DNA of 64,000 nucleotides from Seiridium cupressi (taxonomy: Eukaryota > Ascomycota > Sordariomycetes > Amphisphaeriales > Sporocadaceae): positions 62,001 to 126,000 of the forward strand of contig JARVKI010000013.1 in assembly GCA_036674765.1 (NCBI GenBank). The letters run 5' to 3'. The translations under genes were made by a program, and so were the position numbers. Under the pieces are notes generated by a model. That model saw only the letters and a list, made by a program, of their open reading frames with translations. It did no database searches and was not told the origin of the DNA. Positions 22,722 through 34,085 of the stretch are shown in pieces; within the stretch, counting starts at the first letter, position 1; each line of letters begins with the position of its first letter.

Positions 22722-25340
22722 TTGGCCACTGTTGCTGATCTCCATCCCTTCACCAAGAAGGCAATCTACATTGCCAAGCTCGCTGAGTCCGAAAAGGATA
22801 TTTTTGTGGATAATTTACTGCTTATTCTGGAGTCAAAGAAAACTGTCTCGACCCCCGTCTATAGAGAGAGCGGCCTTGCCACGGTTACGCAACGATGCTG
22901 CACGAGTCCCCCATTATACGTAGTGTCCCGATTGTGGAGTGACGATGGTAACCCCGTCTTAACACTAGTGCGAAGCGTAGAGATATTGATAATTTTTCAT
23001 GAAACGCTTTCTGTTCGATTTGAGTTGGAAGACGGTCGAGCCACCAAGGCAACACTAAATGAGTTCAAGGGCGTTATTCAAGTCAATTTACAGCAAGGAG
23101 AAGTAGCCGAACTGGTATTAGCCCTCACAAAATGCGGACCTCTTTCGATGCTCCGGCATCTTCAAGGAAAGCAGCTCAGGCATTATAGCATCAATACGCA
23201 GACTTGTGCACGCTTCTTTTGTGAATACAGTCAGCGGGTTAACACGTCTATGGCTGAGCTCATATGGTGCGCAGGGAGTTCAAATGAGGAGCTGATCACC
23301 AAATTGTACGCGGAGCTATGGCACTACAGCATGCCGCAGAACTCATCCTTGTGGGACGTCGAGCACCTGCAGGTTTGCTTCCGATTCCAGAGAAAACTGA
23401 CGTCCTGGCCAATGATAGCCCCTTGATGTTCCAACCTGAATATCGGCTATCGACGATGTATGCCGGAAGGATAAAGGTTACCGAGTCTACGTCGCTTCTC
23501 ATCGGCTGGCAACGGGTGCCATTGCGAGTGGATGGCATCATGGAATCCGCAGTCAACATGACATTGGGTCACTCAGACCAAGCTGTTTCCGAGAAATATC
23601 AAAACTGGCCGTTCAATCCTGGTTGGAAAATGGCGCAACAGGTACAGGCGTCCGAAAGATTATTGCTCGAAATTTCAGCGAGGAAGTCTCTCTCACGAAC
23701 CTGAATGGTCCCGGTAGGTCGGTCCCAGCGATGTGCCAACCAGGTTGTGGCACGTTGAGACTGGCAGAGACTTGGTGAACATTGCTGGCGGCACTCCTTC
23801 CTGCGCAGTCTCTTATGTATGGATCCAGTGGCCTGATAAGGAGCGCCTTCGACAACGTTCAGCCGAAGTGGCGGATGACACGGGAATAGAACTTTTTGGG
23901 GTTGATGCTGTGTGTAAGACAGGACTATGTCAAGGAGAAGATGAGGGAGATCGTCAAGAGGGGTCAGTACTATGGCACTGCCGCTTTCACGGTCGCAATG
24001 CTGCCGGATGTAACAGAGAAACTAGCCACCCCCGGCGCGATTCCATGGCAAATTATCGATGTTAGGGCAACGACCTTCGTGTGGCCTCCGCTGACCGCCA
24101 TGGAAAGCGGCGTGATCGCAAAGCGAAAAGAAAAAAAAAAAAAAGAAAAAAAGGATTTGAAAAAAAGGTGCTTGAGCAATACATCAAGTATCGGTGGTTG
24201 AAGCGTATTTGGACTATGCAGGAGGCATGATTGGCGAAAAGACTGGTAGTAAAAACCGCGAAAGAGATACTACGGGGAGATTATCTCGTACTGTTACGCA
24301 CGGCGAAAACAGTCGTCAAGGAGTTGGGGCTCTTCCAGCCTGCTTGGGGTTGTTGAATGTCGGCCCTTCCTGGGTGATGGGTGTTTCTACTGGCAACCTC
24401 CCCACACCTGGGGAACCCCCTAGTCTACTCACACGTGCAGCTGCAAGCCTCCTGCGAGACGGAGATTCCGCAATGGGACTTCAAACTAGGACGACTAGCC
24501 TACAGCGGGCGTTGCGTCTGTCTAACGGATGCGATGCATCGTTGCGGAAAGATAGAGTGATTGGATTGCTTGGGATGGTAGACCAAGGACAGACGCTGGT
24601 CACCGCGGCGAACGTTACCAGGAACCAGAAGAGGTCTTCAAGGTGGCAGCAGTAGAACACATGCCGGGCCCGGAAATCATGCTGTGCAGCACCTCATCCA
24701 GCAAGAATGGCTGCGGCTGGTTGCCTAATTGACAAGCCAAACCGGCGAAGGTATAGTAGTGTACGGCATCACAGGTACTTGGATGCCTAATACAGGTCGA
24801 GAGGAATGGAGTCGAAGTCAAGGCTTTAAAAGCAGAGTTGATGGACGTCAAGCCGATAAAACCTTGCATCACGGTTGCCATTGGTGAAAAATTTGTAGAG
24901 ATACAGTTGCGCACTGAGCACTGCCCCAGGCTCAGCTTATGCAGCGAAGGCCACAATCCATAGCGTAGAGAGAGTGCAGAGCGCCAAGAGGGAAGTATTG
25001 TTTCACTGAAGACAGACAATGAGGAACCATTTATCACTGTAGGAGGTAAGCATGCATCAGCAAATGTCCACTACAGAAAACAGGGGTTTCTACTGTCCTT
25101 AGTCGTTCCTTATTCCCTTGAGGACAGGGAGTGTTTCGGCGATTACATCGTTGGATGGAATGTATTGCGTAACGGGCTAGGATATGATACTATTCGCAGA
25201 TCGAAATTTCCTTTCATGCGCACTGACGATGAGCATGGTTGCAATGTTTTTCAATGCATTCCACTTTTGGATATCCAGGGGCGGCGCGTTTACACCTCGA
25301 ACAGTCTCATGATTGACTGGGTATTGGTGTAATTTGTATG
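22722..25340 (+). pseudogene. Decayed HET-domain gene
   Basis: Coding-like segments follow each other in different frames on the plus strand. They include a 234-codon frame at 22722-23426, one containing PAGLLPIPEKTDVL at 23318-23704, then TRLWHVETGRDLV, GGTPSCAVSYVW and the second HET motif GVDAVC at about 23740-23915. After that come VRQDYVKEKM, the motif RIWTMQEA with an in-frame TGA at about 24229, and a late block RKDRVIGLLGMVD near 24560. These match the order of motifs in a HET (heterokaryon-incompatibility) protein. At least four frame changes and one nonsense codon are needed. At about 23912 the run GTGTGT lacks one GT unit, a 2-nt slip that cuts the frame inside the HET motif. Further coding-like pieces reach about 25340. 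The gene cannot make a full product. Confidence 0.7.
24125..24167. repeat. A-rich tract inside HET pseudogene
   Basis: Runs of A broken by single G's, translating to poly-Lys/Glu. It sits within the decayed HET frame and is consistent with slippage in non-selected sequence. Confidence 0.7.
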
Positions 25341-26032
25341 GTACGTCAGGCCGAGCATGTTTGGCAGCTTGACGTGCCATGGACAGTCGAATTACATTGA
25401 GCAAGTGAATTGACACGATATATTGAGAACGAAGCAGATCATCAACTTGACAGTGTGTATCAAGTTAATGTTGAGCTACAAACCAAGTGTATTAAGCACT
25501 GAGGATGATACAAGATGAAGGCCGCGTAAGCTTGAGGAAGTGCTGAGCGCGAAGCGGCACGGGCTAGGAGGGGCACAGTAAAGGGCCGCCGCCGCTGTCA
25601 CACGTCACATCCATGGCGCCGACTCATGAAGCTCACCCTAATATGGAAGTCTTAAGAATAAACGGTACAGAGCAAAGAGTGCACTAGACGAGCGGGTTGA
25701 TTGATACTGGCAGCTCTCTCAACTACGAAACATCGTATCGGGCGCGATAATCACCTCTTGCCAAAGTGTCCAACCACGCTGTAATTGATTCGCATCCGGG
25801 GTGAGTATTGAAGGCGAATTGCGGTCATTCTATTGAATGTTTCCTGAAAATAATTCGTTTTGGTCGGGGCTGAGTGCGCAGAGTTAAGACATGCATTCAT
25901 TAGCTTCTGCAACAAGAAGTCTCAATTTATAGCTTGGAAAAACAATGCGAGGAACAGCAGGATCAAAAAGTCATGAACCCACCCTCCGGGCAGAGTCAAT
26001 CAGTCCATTGTCCTTAGAGAAGCTCAATCAAT
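25341..26032. other. Intergenic, no gene seen
   Basis: About 0.7 kb. It ends at the start of the small secreted protein gene and should hold its promoter. Confidence 0.4.
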
Positions 26033-26633
26033 ATGTTGAGACACGACATCCTCGGTTTAGCCAGCCTCGCATCATTCGCCTCGGCTTTGCCCTTGAACAT
26101 CACAGCCCTATCTTCACGTGATGGTTACTCAATAATTCAGTGCTGGCAACTAGCTTCCATCCCCGTCGAGGCAATGTCAGCATGGAACTACGCCATCGGC
26201 AACACGTCGAGAGCCACATGGTCCATCATCGAGCCTCGGACCGTGGTTGGTGAGGCCTGGGCCCCGACCGTACAGTAGGAGACCCCGAATATAACACATA
26301 ATATGGCACAGATGAATGATGTTCTAAGCTGACGATCATTCGAGACTGACGATGGTGTTAAATGGATTGATTCATGTGTCTGCTCCTGCGGCTGCGACGC
26401 CCAGCCATTCAAGTTATGAGTCGGTTGCGCCAATTTCACCAGAAGGGGCATACTTTCAACCGGGAACACTATCATCCTCGGTACTCATTGCCGCCGACCT
26501 CAAGAACATTAGTTATGTGGCGGGCCACTGGACTGAGTTCCCGGGTAATGAGCCCACTGTGCTGGTACAGACGCCGTTCTTCGACAACAAGGCACCGGAT
26601 CACACGGTGCTGCACGATGGCCCCTGTGCATGA
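26033..26633 (+). CDS. Small secreted protein, possibly cupin-like
   Basis: Two exons, 26033-26274 and 26345-26633, encode 176 residues. The 70-bp intron has GTAGGA at the donor, a GCTGAC branch site and a GAG acceptor, and phase is kept. A typical signal peptide covers the first 19 residues (hydrophobic GLASLASFASALP). The mature part has only two cysteines, near residue 37 and one from the end, that could pair. The alternation of short beta-like segments (ATWSIIEPRTVVGEAW, LTMVLNGLIHV, SVLIAADLKNISYVAGH, PTVLVQTPF) suggests a single cupin-like barrel. I believe related small secreted proteins exist widely in ascomycetes, but I cannot name a characterised one. Start and splice choice are well supported. 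Confidence 0.75.
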
Positions 26634-27589
26634 TTGTAGGAAAACATCGCCTGCTTGGCATCTGTCAGCGATGATATGTTAACCCGGAAGATAGAAGAAT
26701 GTTTTCTGAGTCTCTTGGAGTTTCCCATTTCAATTGAAACCCTGTTGCTGTCTGCTTACTCTAAATCACCGGTATTAGACTACGTGCCAGCCCAGAGCCA
26801 AGGAAGCGAGGCCTCCGAAACTATCAATAGGCCGGTATATTCTAGTAGATATTCGATTTCCAGCCTAATCGCAAGCATTCATAGGATCCCTTATCACTAG
26901 TGCCGTCATATATACTTCTATGTCCCCTTAACTTACTCCAATCTCTCGAAATTTTGTCGATGCACCAGATCTCAGAGGCTCTTCACGAAACAAATTATTG
27001 CCATAACCATAGTGATCGCCAAAATTGCTTCGCTTGCCGTTAGATTATATATACAGGAAGTCTGCTCCCTATCAACTCACTCTTTCACTTTGATTGACTG
27101 ATGGAAGTCGTGCAGCGATAACCAACAGATACCTCAAACCACCTAAGTATACCGGATATTGGCGTCGCCTTCGAATATCCAATTCTTGCCCGAGTTGCTT
27201 TGCTCTCCACAGACCTATAGCAGCACTTGCACAAAGTACATAGTCAAAAATTGCTTCTCGTTTTCTCTCTCTGATGCCGAATTTAACCTGGCAAAGGTAG
27301 CTATGCTCTCTCGTTCTTTCTCATCTTTATTTTCCGTGGATGGATGACTACTGATATCGTTAATGTGTTCTCTTGGATCCTAGCAGGACAGAGCTACCTC
27401 TTTGTGCTTGGTCAGGATCCGTTTAACACCTGTCTGCGCAACCTTCAACGTTCATCACACGTGTCAAGCGTGTCATGCAGACTCTTCAAATAGTCGGTAG
27501 AACTAGCCTTCCGTCCGCGATGTTCGTCACTTTGTTTGTCAAGGGCTGTTCCCACTTTCTCCTAGACTCGTTAGAATTGCAAAAAGTGT
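26634..27589. other. Intergenic, no gene seen
   Basis: About 1 kb of AT-rich DNA between the secreted protein and the ankyrin remnant. No supported frame. Confidence 0.4.
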
Positions 27590-28051
27590 TATAGGCAGCT
27601 CGCTTTCGCAGAGATATACAATACGTCGAGCCAGTTCTGAGCCGCGGCGTAAGTCCAAGGGCTGACTGAGTATGGGCCTTTCGACTCTGTCCTTGTAATA
27701 GTGGGAACTGGTGGAAACAGCCATATCTTCGAATTAATCCTAGACCAGGGTGTTTCTATCCCATCAGATGCAGATGGGGCTCACCCTTTGATTATCACAG
27801 CAGTTCAAGGTCATGAGGATATTGTGGGGCAAATCTTCCAAAGTACGGATAGGGCTAAACGGCAACCTACGCTCGATTACTGCCTTAAAACTCTATATAT
27901 AAGGGACATGCATAGCCGAAGAAAAAACTTTGCTAAAAAGCTATTAAAGATGGAGCAAACACATCTAATACCACGAAAGAATGTGGCCAAAGTCAGAAAT
28001 ATAAAGGGAAAAGAACGAATGGAAGAGCTTAGACCATGCCACGCCCCTTGA
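27590..28051 (+). pseudogene. Ankyrin-repeat remnant
   Basis: Two adjoining frames resemble consecutive ankyrin repeats: DIQYVEPVLSRGVSPRAD before an in-frame stop near 27667, then, in another frame, SHIFELILDQGVS and HPLIITAVQGHEDIV at 27701-27860. The spacing of about 33 residues and the G-D-G/HPL and GH pattern fit ankyrin consensus. The remaining codons to the TGA at 28049-28051 are lysine-rich and unlike a repeat. No intact start or full repeat array remains, so it is a fragment of a larger ankyrin protein of the sort often attached to fungal NLR-like receptors. Confidence 0.45.
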
Positions 28052-28539
28052 CCTGGCATCGCGTCCCACTGGTGATATACAAGCATGCTCTATATATTAT
28101 AAGGAACGGGATAGCCTGCACATATTCTTTCACTGAGCCAGGAATAACAAAGCTCAGCGCACAAAACAGTGTCACGATCGCAATAGAATAGATATAGGTC
28201 AAGGAGCTCAACACGGACGTCGGGGAAGGAAGGTTCATGCTGAAAGGGACCAGAGACAAGAAAAATCCGAGCTCATCGTCCCCTGTATAGCTACGGCTGC
28301 TATCCTAATGGTGCAATAAACTATTTAGAATGGGTCAGGCACAAAGGGGGAAAAAATTGGTGACAAGGTAGCTGGGGGAATTGGTACACACCCTCCTCTC
28401 GACAGCTCAGGCGCCCTCCAGAGCGAATCGGCTGACCAGCTAGAGCCGTCGAGATTTGTTCGAGCACCGTAATCTGCCAACTAGGCCAAGTGACCACCCC
28501 GGGGTTGGTGACTGTCATTCCTTTGTTCTACATTAAGTA
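28052..28539. other. Intergenic, no gene seen
   Basis: About 490 bp upstream of the next gene. No coding frame supported. Confidence 0.4.
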
Positions 28540-29346
28540 ATGTGTCTGCCGGCGGCAAGGCAACCACTGCCTGGGGCATCAACTCAAATGTCCCCCACCA
28601 CTACCACTACCACTACCACAGCAGCCAGCTGCGGTACCTTGGATTTCTGCCTGAGACCAAGCCTGCCTGTTTCTTCAGACTCTGAAATCCAGTTGCAATA
28701 CCAGTTACGGAGTTCTTCCCTCAGTCCTGCTTCATCGCGACGGGAAAAACAGGATATCACAATGGCAACCCAGTCATTCCCCCAAGGCGACGCCACCGGT
28801 CCTATGGATGAACTTGAAGACCATCACCCCCACAAATCAAAGAAGAAGAAAATGAAGTCACTCAAAAACCTTCTGCCCTCTCGTGGCTTTGAGTTCATCG
28901 AGAGAGAGCCCATATTCGCAGAGTACAGAAGCAATGCGGCGATCAAGGAGGCAATCACGGCCGAGTCACCAGTCCTTTCGCGTCCGGAAGTGGACGTCCT
29001 CATCGCAGAACTCTTCGTCAAGGCCAAGAAGGCTAAGGACGAGAGTTGCACATTGACTCTAGCTGGTGAGAACTTCAAGAAGGCGGCCGAGGACACGGAG
29101 TGGTGCGCCCAGCTTCCCAGTGGCACCATCTCCCGCCTGATGATGTGTATGATGCAGGCCCGGGATCTCCACATCAAGTTCAGCGAGTATCGAAAGAACA
29201 CCGTCGACCCCAATACCGAGGGTATGACTGCCAGGGCCATTGACGCGTTCACGGGCAAGAGTCCCGCTGCTGAACCTGACGACGCCTTCGAGGACATGAA
29301 CCCCGAAATGATCGCGAACAGGAATTATTACCTCTTCTTGCGATGA
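28540..29346 (+). CDS. Unknown lysine-rich protein
   Basis: The frame runs from an ATG at 28540 for 268 residues, but a second in-frame ATG at 28762 (194 residues) is the likelier start. Sequence before it is Ser/Thr/Pro-rich with an eight-threonine run made by a CTACCA-type repeat, while sequence after it is evenly structured. The downstream part has a basic patch (KSKKKKMKSLKN), then a helix-rich region with AAIKEAITAESPV, VDVLIAELFVKAKKAKDE and LMMCMMQARDLHIKFSEYRKN, ending in NRNYYLFLR. No signal peptide, membrane span or known domain. Codon use and single uninterrupted frame argue that it is a real gene. I do not recognise the family. Confidence 0.6.
   Translation: MCLPAARQPLPGASTQMSPTTTTTTTTAASCGTLDFCLRPSLPVSSDSEIQLQYQLRSSSLSPASSRREKQDITMATQSFPQGDATGPMDELEDHHPHKSKKKKMKSLKNLLPSRGFEFIEREPIFAEYRSNAAIKEAITAESPVLSRPEVDVLIAELFVKAKKAKDESCTLTLAGENFKKAAEDTEWCAQLPSGTISRLMMCMMQARDLHIKFSEYRKNTVDPNTEGMTARAIDAFTGKSPAAEPDDAFEDMNPEMIANRNYYLFLR
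28595..28619. repeat. CCACTA-type microsatellite
   Basis: Four imperfect CCACTA units encode a run of threonines in the frame of the unknown protein. Confidence 0.75.
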
Positions 29347-29687
29347 TGATTAGTTACTGATAGCGTGCTAGTGATGGAGCGTATGAAGATGAGCAGAAAG
29401 GCTGACTGGGATCAATATTCCGGCTGTAGCAGCGATGAGGACGTTGAAGATGGTGACCCAGCTGACACTGGAAAGAGACTGATGAAGTTGAGTGATTTTG
29501 ATGAGCAGATGATTGCCGGCTTGGCGCATCTGTCATTCGACTAGATGGAATCCAGAAGGTGGTAGACCTATTGGCGATGCCTGAGTGTTGATATCGCATG
29601 AGAGCTGGGACTCGGAAGTCTCCTGGTGAGCATGGCTAAAGCAGCAATCCTTAGGTTCCATACTAGTCTTGGTCATCAGATACTATA
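29347..29687. other. Intergenic, no gene seen
   Basis: About 340 bp between convergent genes. A plus-strand continuation with acidic codons after the stop at 29346 is not supported as coding. Confidence 0.4.
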
Positions 29688-30738
29688 TCATGCTTTGAGG
29701 CCCAGTCTGTTCTCGATGACATTGACAATCTCCGTCCACTCCATCATTGCTCCATCTCCTACATCACCACATGCGAGCGTCTTCTGCTGTCTATGATGAG
29801 AGTTAGCCATTATATTCATGGATAGCTGGTATGGATTCCGAATCATGACTGCAAAGTCGTCGACTGGAAAAAGGGATATCGTTGGAAATAAAACCAGGGG
29901 AATTTGGAAGAGATTCAAATAGCCACTTACACAGGCAAGACCTCGAACCATCCGTTTCCTTTGCCATCTTTCGCAACTCCCCAATCCTCACTGAGAACTT
30001 TGATTTGTTTCTCGGTAACTGGATGCCGCCACATAGCCTATATGATGATGATAAATCAGTACAATCATTCTATGATATATCGTGAAGAGGATGTTATGTA
30101 TCCTCTGGGGATAGGACTGGGGCCCGCCCAGGAGGACACTGTACTGTATTCATCGCTGGAGCCACAATGATGCGCTTGATCTTCCGATGCCGGCTTTCAG
30201 ATTCTCCTTGGTCAACTTTCGTGGCAGCCCCAACAGGATCCCGCCCGACATCAGAATCCAGTTCTCCCCTCGCATCCCAGGCACGAACCACACTCGTGAT
30301 GATACCATCAGCCATACCCCCGATAATTTTGGCCATGGTGTTTGCACTCAGGGGTGCAATGACAAGCATATCCGCCCAGCGGCGAAGCTCAATGTGGAGG
30401 ATGCCGTTGCCCCTTTTCCATGGCTCCTTCCACTCGTCTTCGTCGACGTAGATAGCGTCCACATTAGGCAACTCGCGAAGACTGGCCACAGTAGGTTGTT
30501 CTGTTGATTGCCCCGCTAGGAAGCGACGAGCGGATGGTGTGAGCAACACCCGGATGCTGAGATTGGGGTGCGCTGTGAGGGCCTTGATGATCAGAGGCAA
30601 TTTGATAGTAGCCACCGAGCCGGAAGCAGCGAGGAGTAGGTGGGTCTTGGAATCATTTAGTGACGCAGTCAAGTCCGCGATGGAGGTCTGCGTCAACTGG
30701 TCGTGAGTGGCATCGTTGGCCGAAGAGATAGACTCCAT
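29688..30738 (-). CDS. Phosphopantothenoylcysteine decarboxylase (flavoprotein)
   Basis: Three exons, 30738-30145, 30037-29931 and 29790-29688, give 267 residues with consistent phases. The enzyme decarboxylates 4'-phosphopantothenoyl-L-cysteine to 4'-phosphopantetheine, an FMN-dependent step of coenzyme A synthesis. The HFCD flavoprotein signatures are present: LLAASGSVATIK at the FMN-phosphate site, HIELRRWADMLVIAPLSANTMAK with the catalytic His, the substrate-clamp APAMNT joined across the first intron to AMWRHPVT, and ACGDVGDGAMMEW carrying the active-site Cys. All residues known to be needed in plant Hal3a appear conserved. Yeast splits this function among Cab3, Sis2 and Vhs3. The single compact protein here, without long acidic tails, looks like the direct enzyme rather than the phosphatase-regulating paralogues. 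Confidence 0.92.
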
Positions 30739-31291
30739 GATCTTGGTCAGTATAGTGATGGGCTTAAGCTTGATGATGTTCCGCGCGGGCTATGGTGAGG
30801 ATCCTAATCTAGGATGAGTCGCAGAATGTGGGAAAAGGAGTGGAGCCTCTGGTCTATAAGTATCCCAATCAGATTCATTTGAAACGAGTTTAGTCATCCA
30901 TCTCTTCTTCAATCAGACGTTTTCATTGAAGACATGAAGCCACATGTAGGGAAGGGCCTAGACTGTCTGGTTGGTTCAGTCAAATGATTCTAGCTGTGCT
31001 TCCAAAGAGACATATGTCGTTGTATTACTCATGCAGATGACAATTGCGCATTGATTTGTGAACCAAGCGAAAGAAGATGCTAGTGGGGCACTCCCGATTA
31101 GCGCTTCCCGGGGCCTCGGCAGTGTTCATTGGACAGGCATTGCGACTGTGGCGCGAGCTTCGGTCAAATGCTGTAGCGCCACAGATTTTGCATCATCAGT
31201 GAATTTCTCAGCGACTGTCAATTACCAACAGGCCGAACGCCGTCGATTCTGCCCAGACCAAACAGCAAAATCACCACAACAAAGCGCCAAG
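30739..31291. other. Divergent promoter region, no gene seen
   Basis: About 550 bp between the divergent decarboxylase and Grx5 genes. It must hold both promoters; I see no distinctive site. Confidence 0.5.
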
Positions 31292-31882
31292 ATGTGGTCG
31301 CGATCCTTCATTTTTGCTGTAGGTCCATCCTTGGTCATCTCCCGCGACTTTCCTCTCGATTATTGCTAACAAGAGAAAGGGCTTCCGCCAAGCCGCCCGT
31401 CCAGTGGCTCGACAGACTATCAACCGACCTGCGCCCTTTATCACAGCATTCCAAAGCCGGTGGCTTTCGGACCAAACGAAGCAAGCGATCGAGAAGGCAG
31501 TCGGCTCAGCGCCCGTAGTGCTCTTCATGAAGGGTACACCAGAGCTGCCACAGTGCGGTTTCTCAAGAGCGAGCATTCAGATCCTCAGTCTACAGGGTGT
31601 AGACCCCCACAAGTTCGCAGCATTCAATGTTCTAGAGGATCAGGAGCTCAGATCTGGTACGTGCTCCCGCCGCAACTTGACGTCGTGAATTGAGCGCTAA
31701 CACGCTACGCAGGCATCAAGGAGTTCTCCGACTGGCCCACGATTCCGCAGCTGTACGTCGAGAAGGAATTTGTCGGCGGTTGTGACATTCTCGTTTCGAT
31801 GCACCAAGACGGCTCCTTGTCAAAGATGTTGGAAGAGAAGGGCGTCCTTGCTCCTGTAGAGCCTGGCGAGTCCAAGGAATAG
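31292..31882 (+). CDS. GRX5: Mitochondrial monothiol glutaredoxin Grx5
   Basis: Three exons, 31292-31318, 31380-31656 and 31713-31882, encode 157 residues. The first exon is only nine codons and, with the start of exon 2 ([17 protein letters not shown]), forms an Arg-rich mitochondrial presequence. The glutaredoxin domain has the monothiol active site CGFS in [14 protein letters not shown], the KGTPELP loop, WPTIPQLYV with the cis-proline, and GGCDI, which binds glutathione. Grx5 carries a glutathione-ligated 2Fe-2S cluster from the Isu scaffold to acceptor proteins in the matrix. Length and order match the family. The gene is convergent with gamma-glutamyltransferase, with about 200 bp between their stops. 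Confidence 0.95.
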
Positions 31883-32087
31883 AGCAAGTTGGGAGACGGG
31901 CTGTACGATGTTGTGGATTTGCAGGGTGTGTACATTACGATTAGAAGCACTCCTGGCAAAACCGCCCACCAGGGACACCAGTGCGCATTTGTATATGATA
32001 AGAAGGTTTAATGCTCCATATTGCATGCATTTTTTGGTATCAAATCTACACTATTCGAGCCCAAAGGCCTGTCACCGGCGACTTCAT

Positions 32088-34085
32088 CTACTGGGGAAAC
32101 GCAGCACCATCGCCCCTCGGGTCACTACCGGCAGACCAAACGCCCTGATTCTCGACAGCATCAACACTCCACCGGATGATCTGGCCCCTGCCAAAAAGCC
32201 CTCTGCCTTGTCCTGTGACCACCTTGACCGTATGGCCCAGCTTCTTCAGACCTTCGATCGTCTCCTCGGGCATCCCTTCTTCTACACTGACAGTGGGATC
32301 GAATACCTGACCATGTTCCGGCATGCCCGCACCGATGCAGACACGCGGCGCATCGAGGGCTTGCTGTGGGTTGAGTCCACCCACAATCTGACCAAGCAGA
32401 ACCTGAACATGCCCTTGCGGCTGCATGAAACCACCCATGACACCGTACACGCTGTGCAGTGAACCGTCATGGAGATTTGTCACCGCAGCAGGAATAATGG
32501 TATGGTATGGTCGCTTCCGTGGTGCAATGACATTCGGGTGATCAGCCTGCAGACTGAAGTTTGCGCCCCTGTTCTGCAACGTGAAGCCACAACCCTTGGG
32601 GATGATGCATGTTCCAAATCCGCCGTAGTTGGAGTTGATAAAGGATATGGCATTGCCCTCGGCATCCGAGACGGCAAAGTAGACGGTATCACTACTCTGC
32701 AACGCCGGGCTGCCATGGTGTACGATCGGACTTGCCTGCTCAGGGCTGAACAACTTTGATCGCTCTGCCAGATATTCCTTTGAGATCATGCTTGCCGTAG
32801 GCACCTTCTCTACGTTGGGATCTGTTACCCACCAGCTTGCGTCCGCAAATGCGATACGTAATGCCTCGACAATAGCATGTAGATACGGTGCCGTGTTGAA
32901 ATCTTCGGGCTTGAATGTGGGTATCTTTCCCTGAAGCTCCAATTCCTGGATGATACCCAAAGCCATCAGGGCAACGATGCCTTGGCCATTGGGAGGATGT
33001 TCCCAGAGCTCAATTCCAAGGTCCTGGTCTGATTTGTGGCCACCTAGCACGCTATCCTTAAGGATCTCAGCTATGCCTTGACCCCTGAATTTGAGCGAGA
33101 TGGGGTCTACAGGCTCACTGCCTTGCTCAAGATGGTGTGCGAGATCTTCCAATTCAAGATGACCGCCGAGGTCTTGAACAACTTTGACGAGCTCCTCCGC
33201 AATGCGGCCAGTGTAGAAGCCCTTCTTTCCTTCTGTAGCTAGAGTTCGGAAGGTCTTCGCAAGCGTTGGATTCTTCATGATTTCCCCTGCCTTTGGTGCC
33301 CGCACGCCGTCAGGGGCAGCCGGGTCTTTCTTCAGCATCTCCCCACCATTTGGAGATGCATTACGGATGGTCTGTTCAGCAGCATTCCACTAGAATCTGA
33401 TTAGTTGTTGCGCGCCAGAAATGGGTGGACGACATACGTAATGGCCAATGAGCTCAGAGACTGGGAAGCCCTTTTCACCCAACTCGATTGCGGGTGCTAG
33501 AACTTGCTGCAGTGTCACCTTCCCACTACCGAAGCGTTCCACGGCATCGTACCATCCTGCCGGTGCGCCGGGAACTGTGACAGAGTGCACACTGGTCATC
33601 GGGATTTTGCCGTCTTCGCCATCTTTAATGCCCAGGGAGCTGCGAATCGTTTCCAGTGTGCATTTGTTTCCCGATCGACCAGACCCGTTCATGGCCGAAA
33701 TCTTCTGAGTTTTGGCATCATAAAAGAGACAGAAGACATCTCCTCCGATACCCGTTGATCCTGGCTCCGTAATATTAAGTCCGGCGGCTAATCACTATTA
33801 GTCCACACTATCAATCCCTGAAGACGAACGCCCACGTACCAACTGCCACCGCAGCATCCTATCACATGGATTAGTATAACAGCACTCCAACTGTGCGACC
33901 TAACAGGGCCCTCAACTTACAGCACAGTTACCACCGGCATTCAGTACTTCGAGACCGCATTTCGCTGCCAACGGTTGTGTACACGACACAATTCCCTTCG
34001 TATTGTGAATTACACTTCTCCGGCTGGGGAATTTGACCAGTTCTGCCGATTGTGGAGGGAAGACTGAGGGAGTCGTGAGAGGCAT
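32088..34085 (-). CDS. Gamma-glutamyltransferase family protein (YwrD-like)
   Basis: Four exons, 34085-33921, 33858-33840 (only 19 nt), 33787-33438 and 33389-32088, give 611 residues with all phases agreeing. It belongs to the N-terminal-nucleophile gamma-glutamyltransferase family, which cleaves or transfers the gamma-glutamyl group of glutathione. Landmarks are [30 protein letters not shown], and the autocatalytic cleavage site [15 protein letters not shown], in which the Thr at about residue 413 would become the nucleophile. NSNYGGFG and [14 protein letters not shown] form the substrate pocket. There is no signal peptide or anchor at the N-terminus, and the sequence resembles the cytosolic YwrD-type branch more than the secreted enzyme. 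A role in glutathione or gamma-glutamyl metabolite turnover is likely; the substrate is not certain. Confidence 0.92.
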
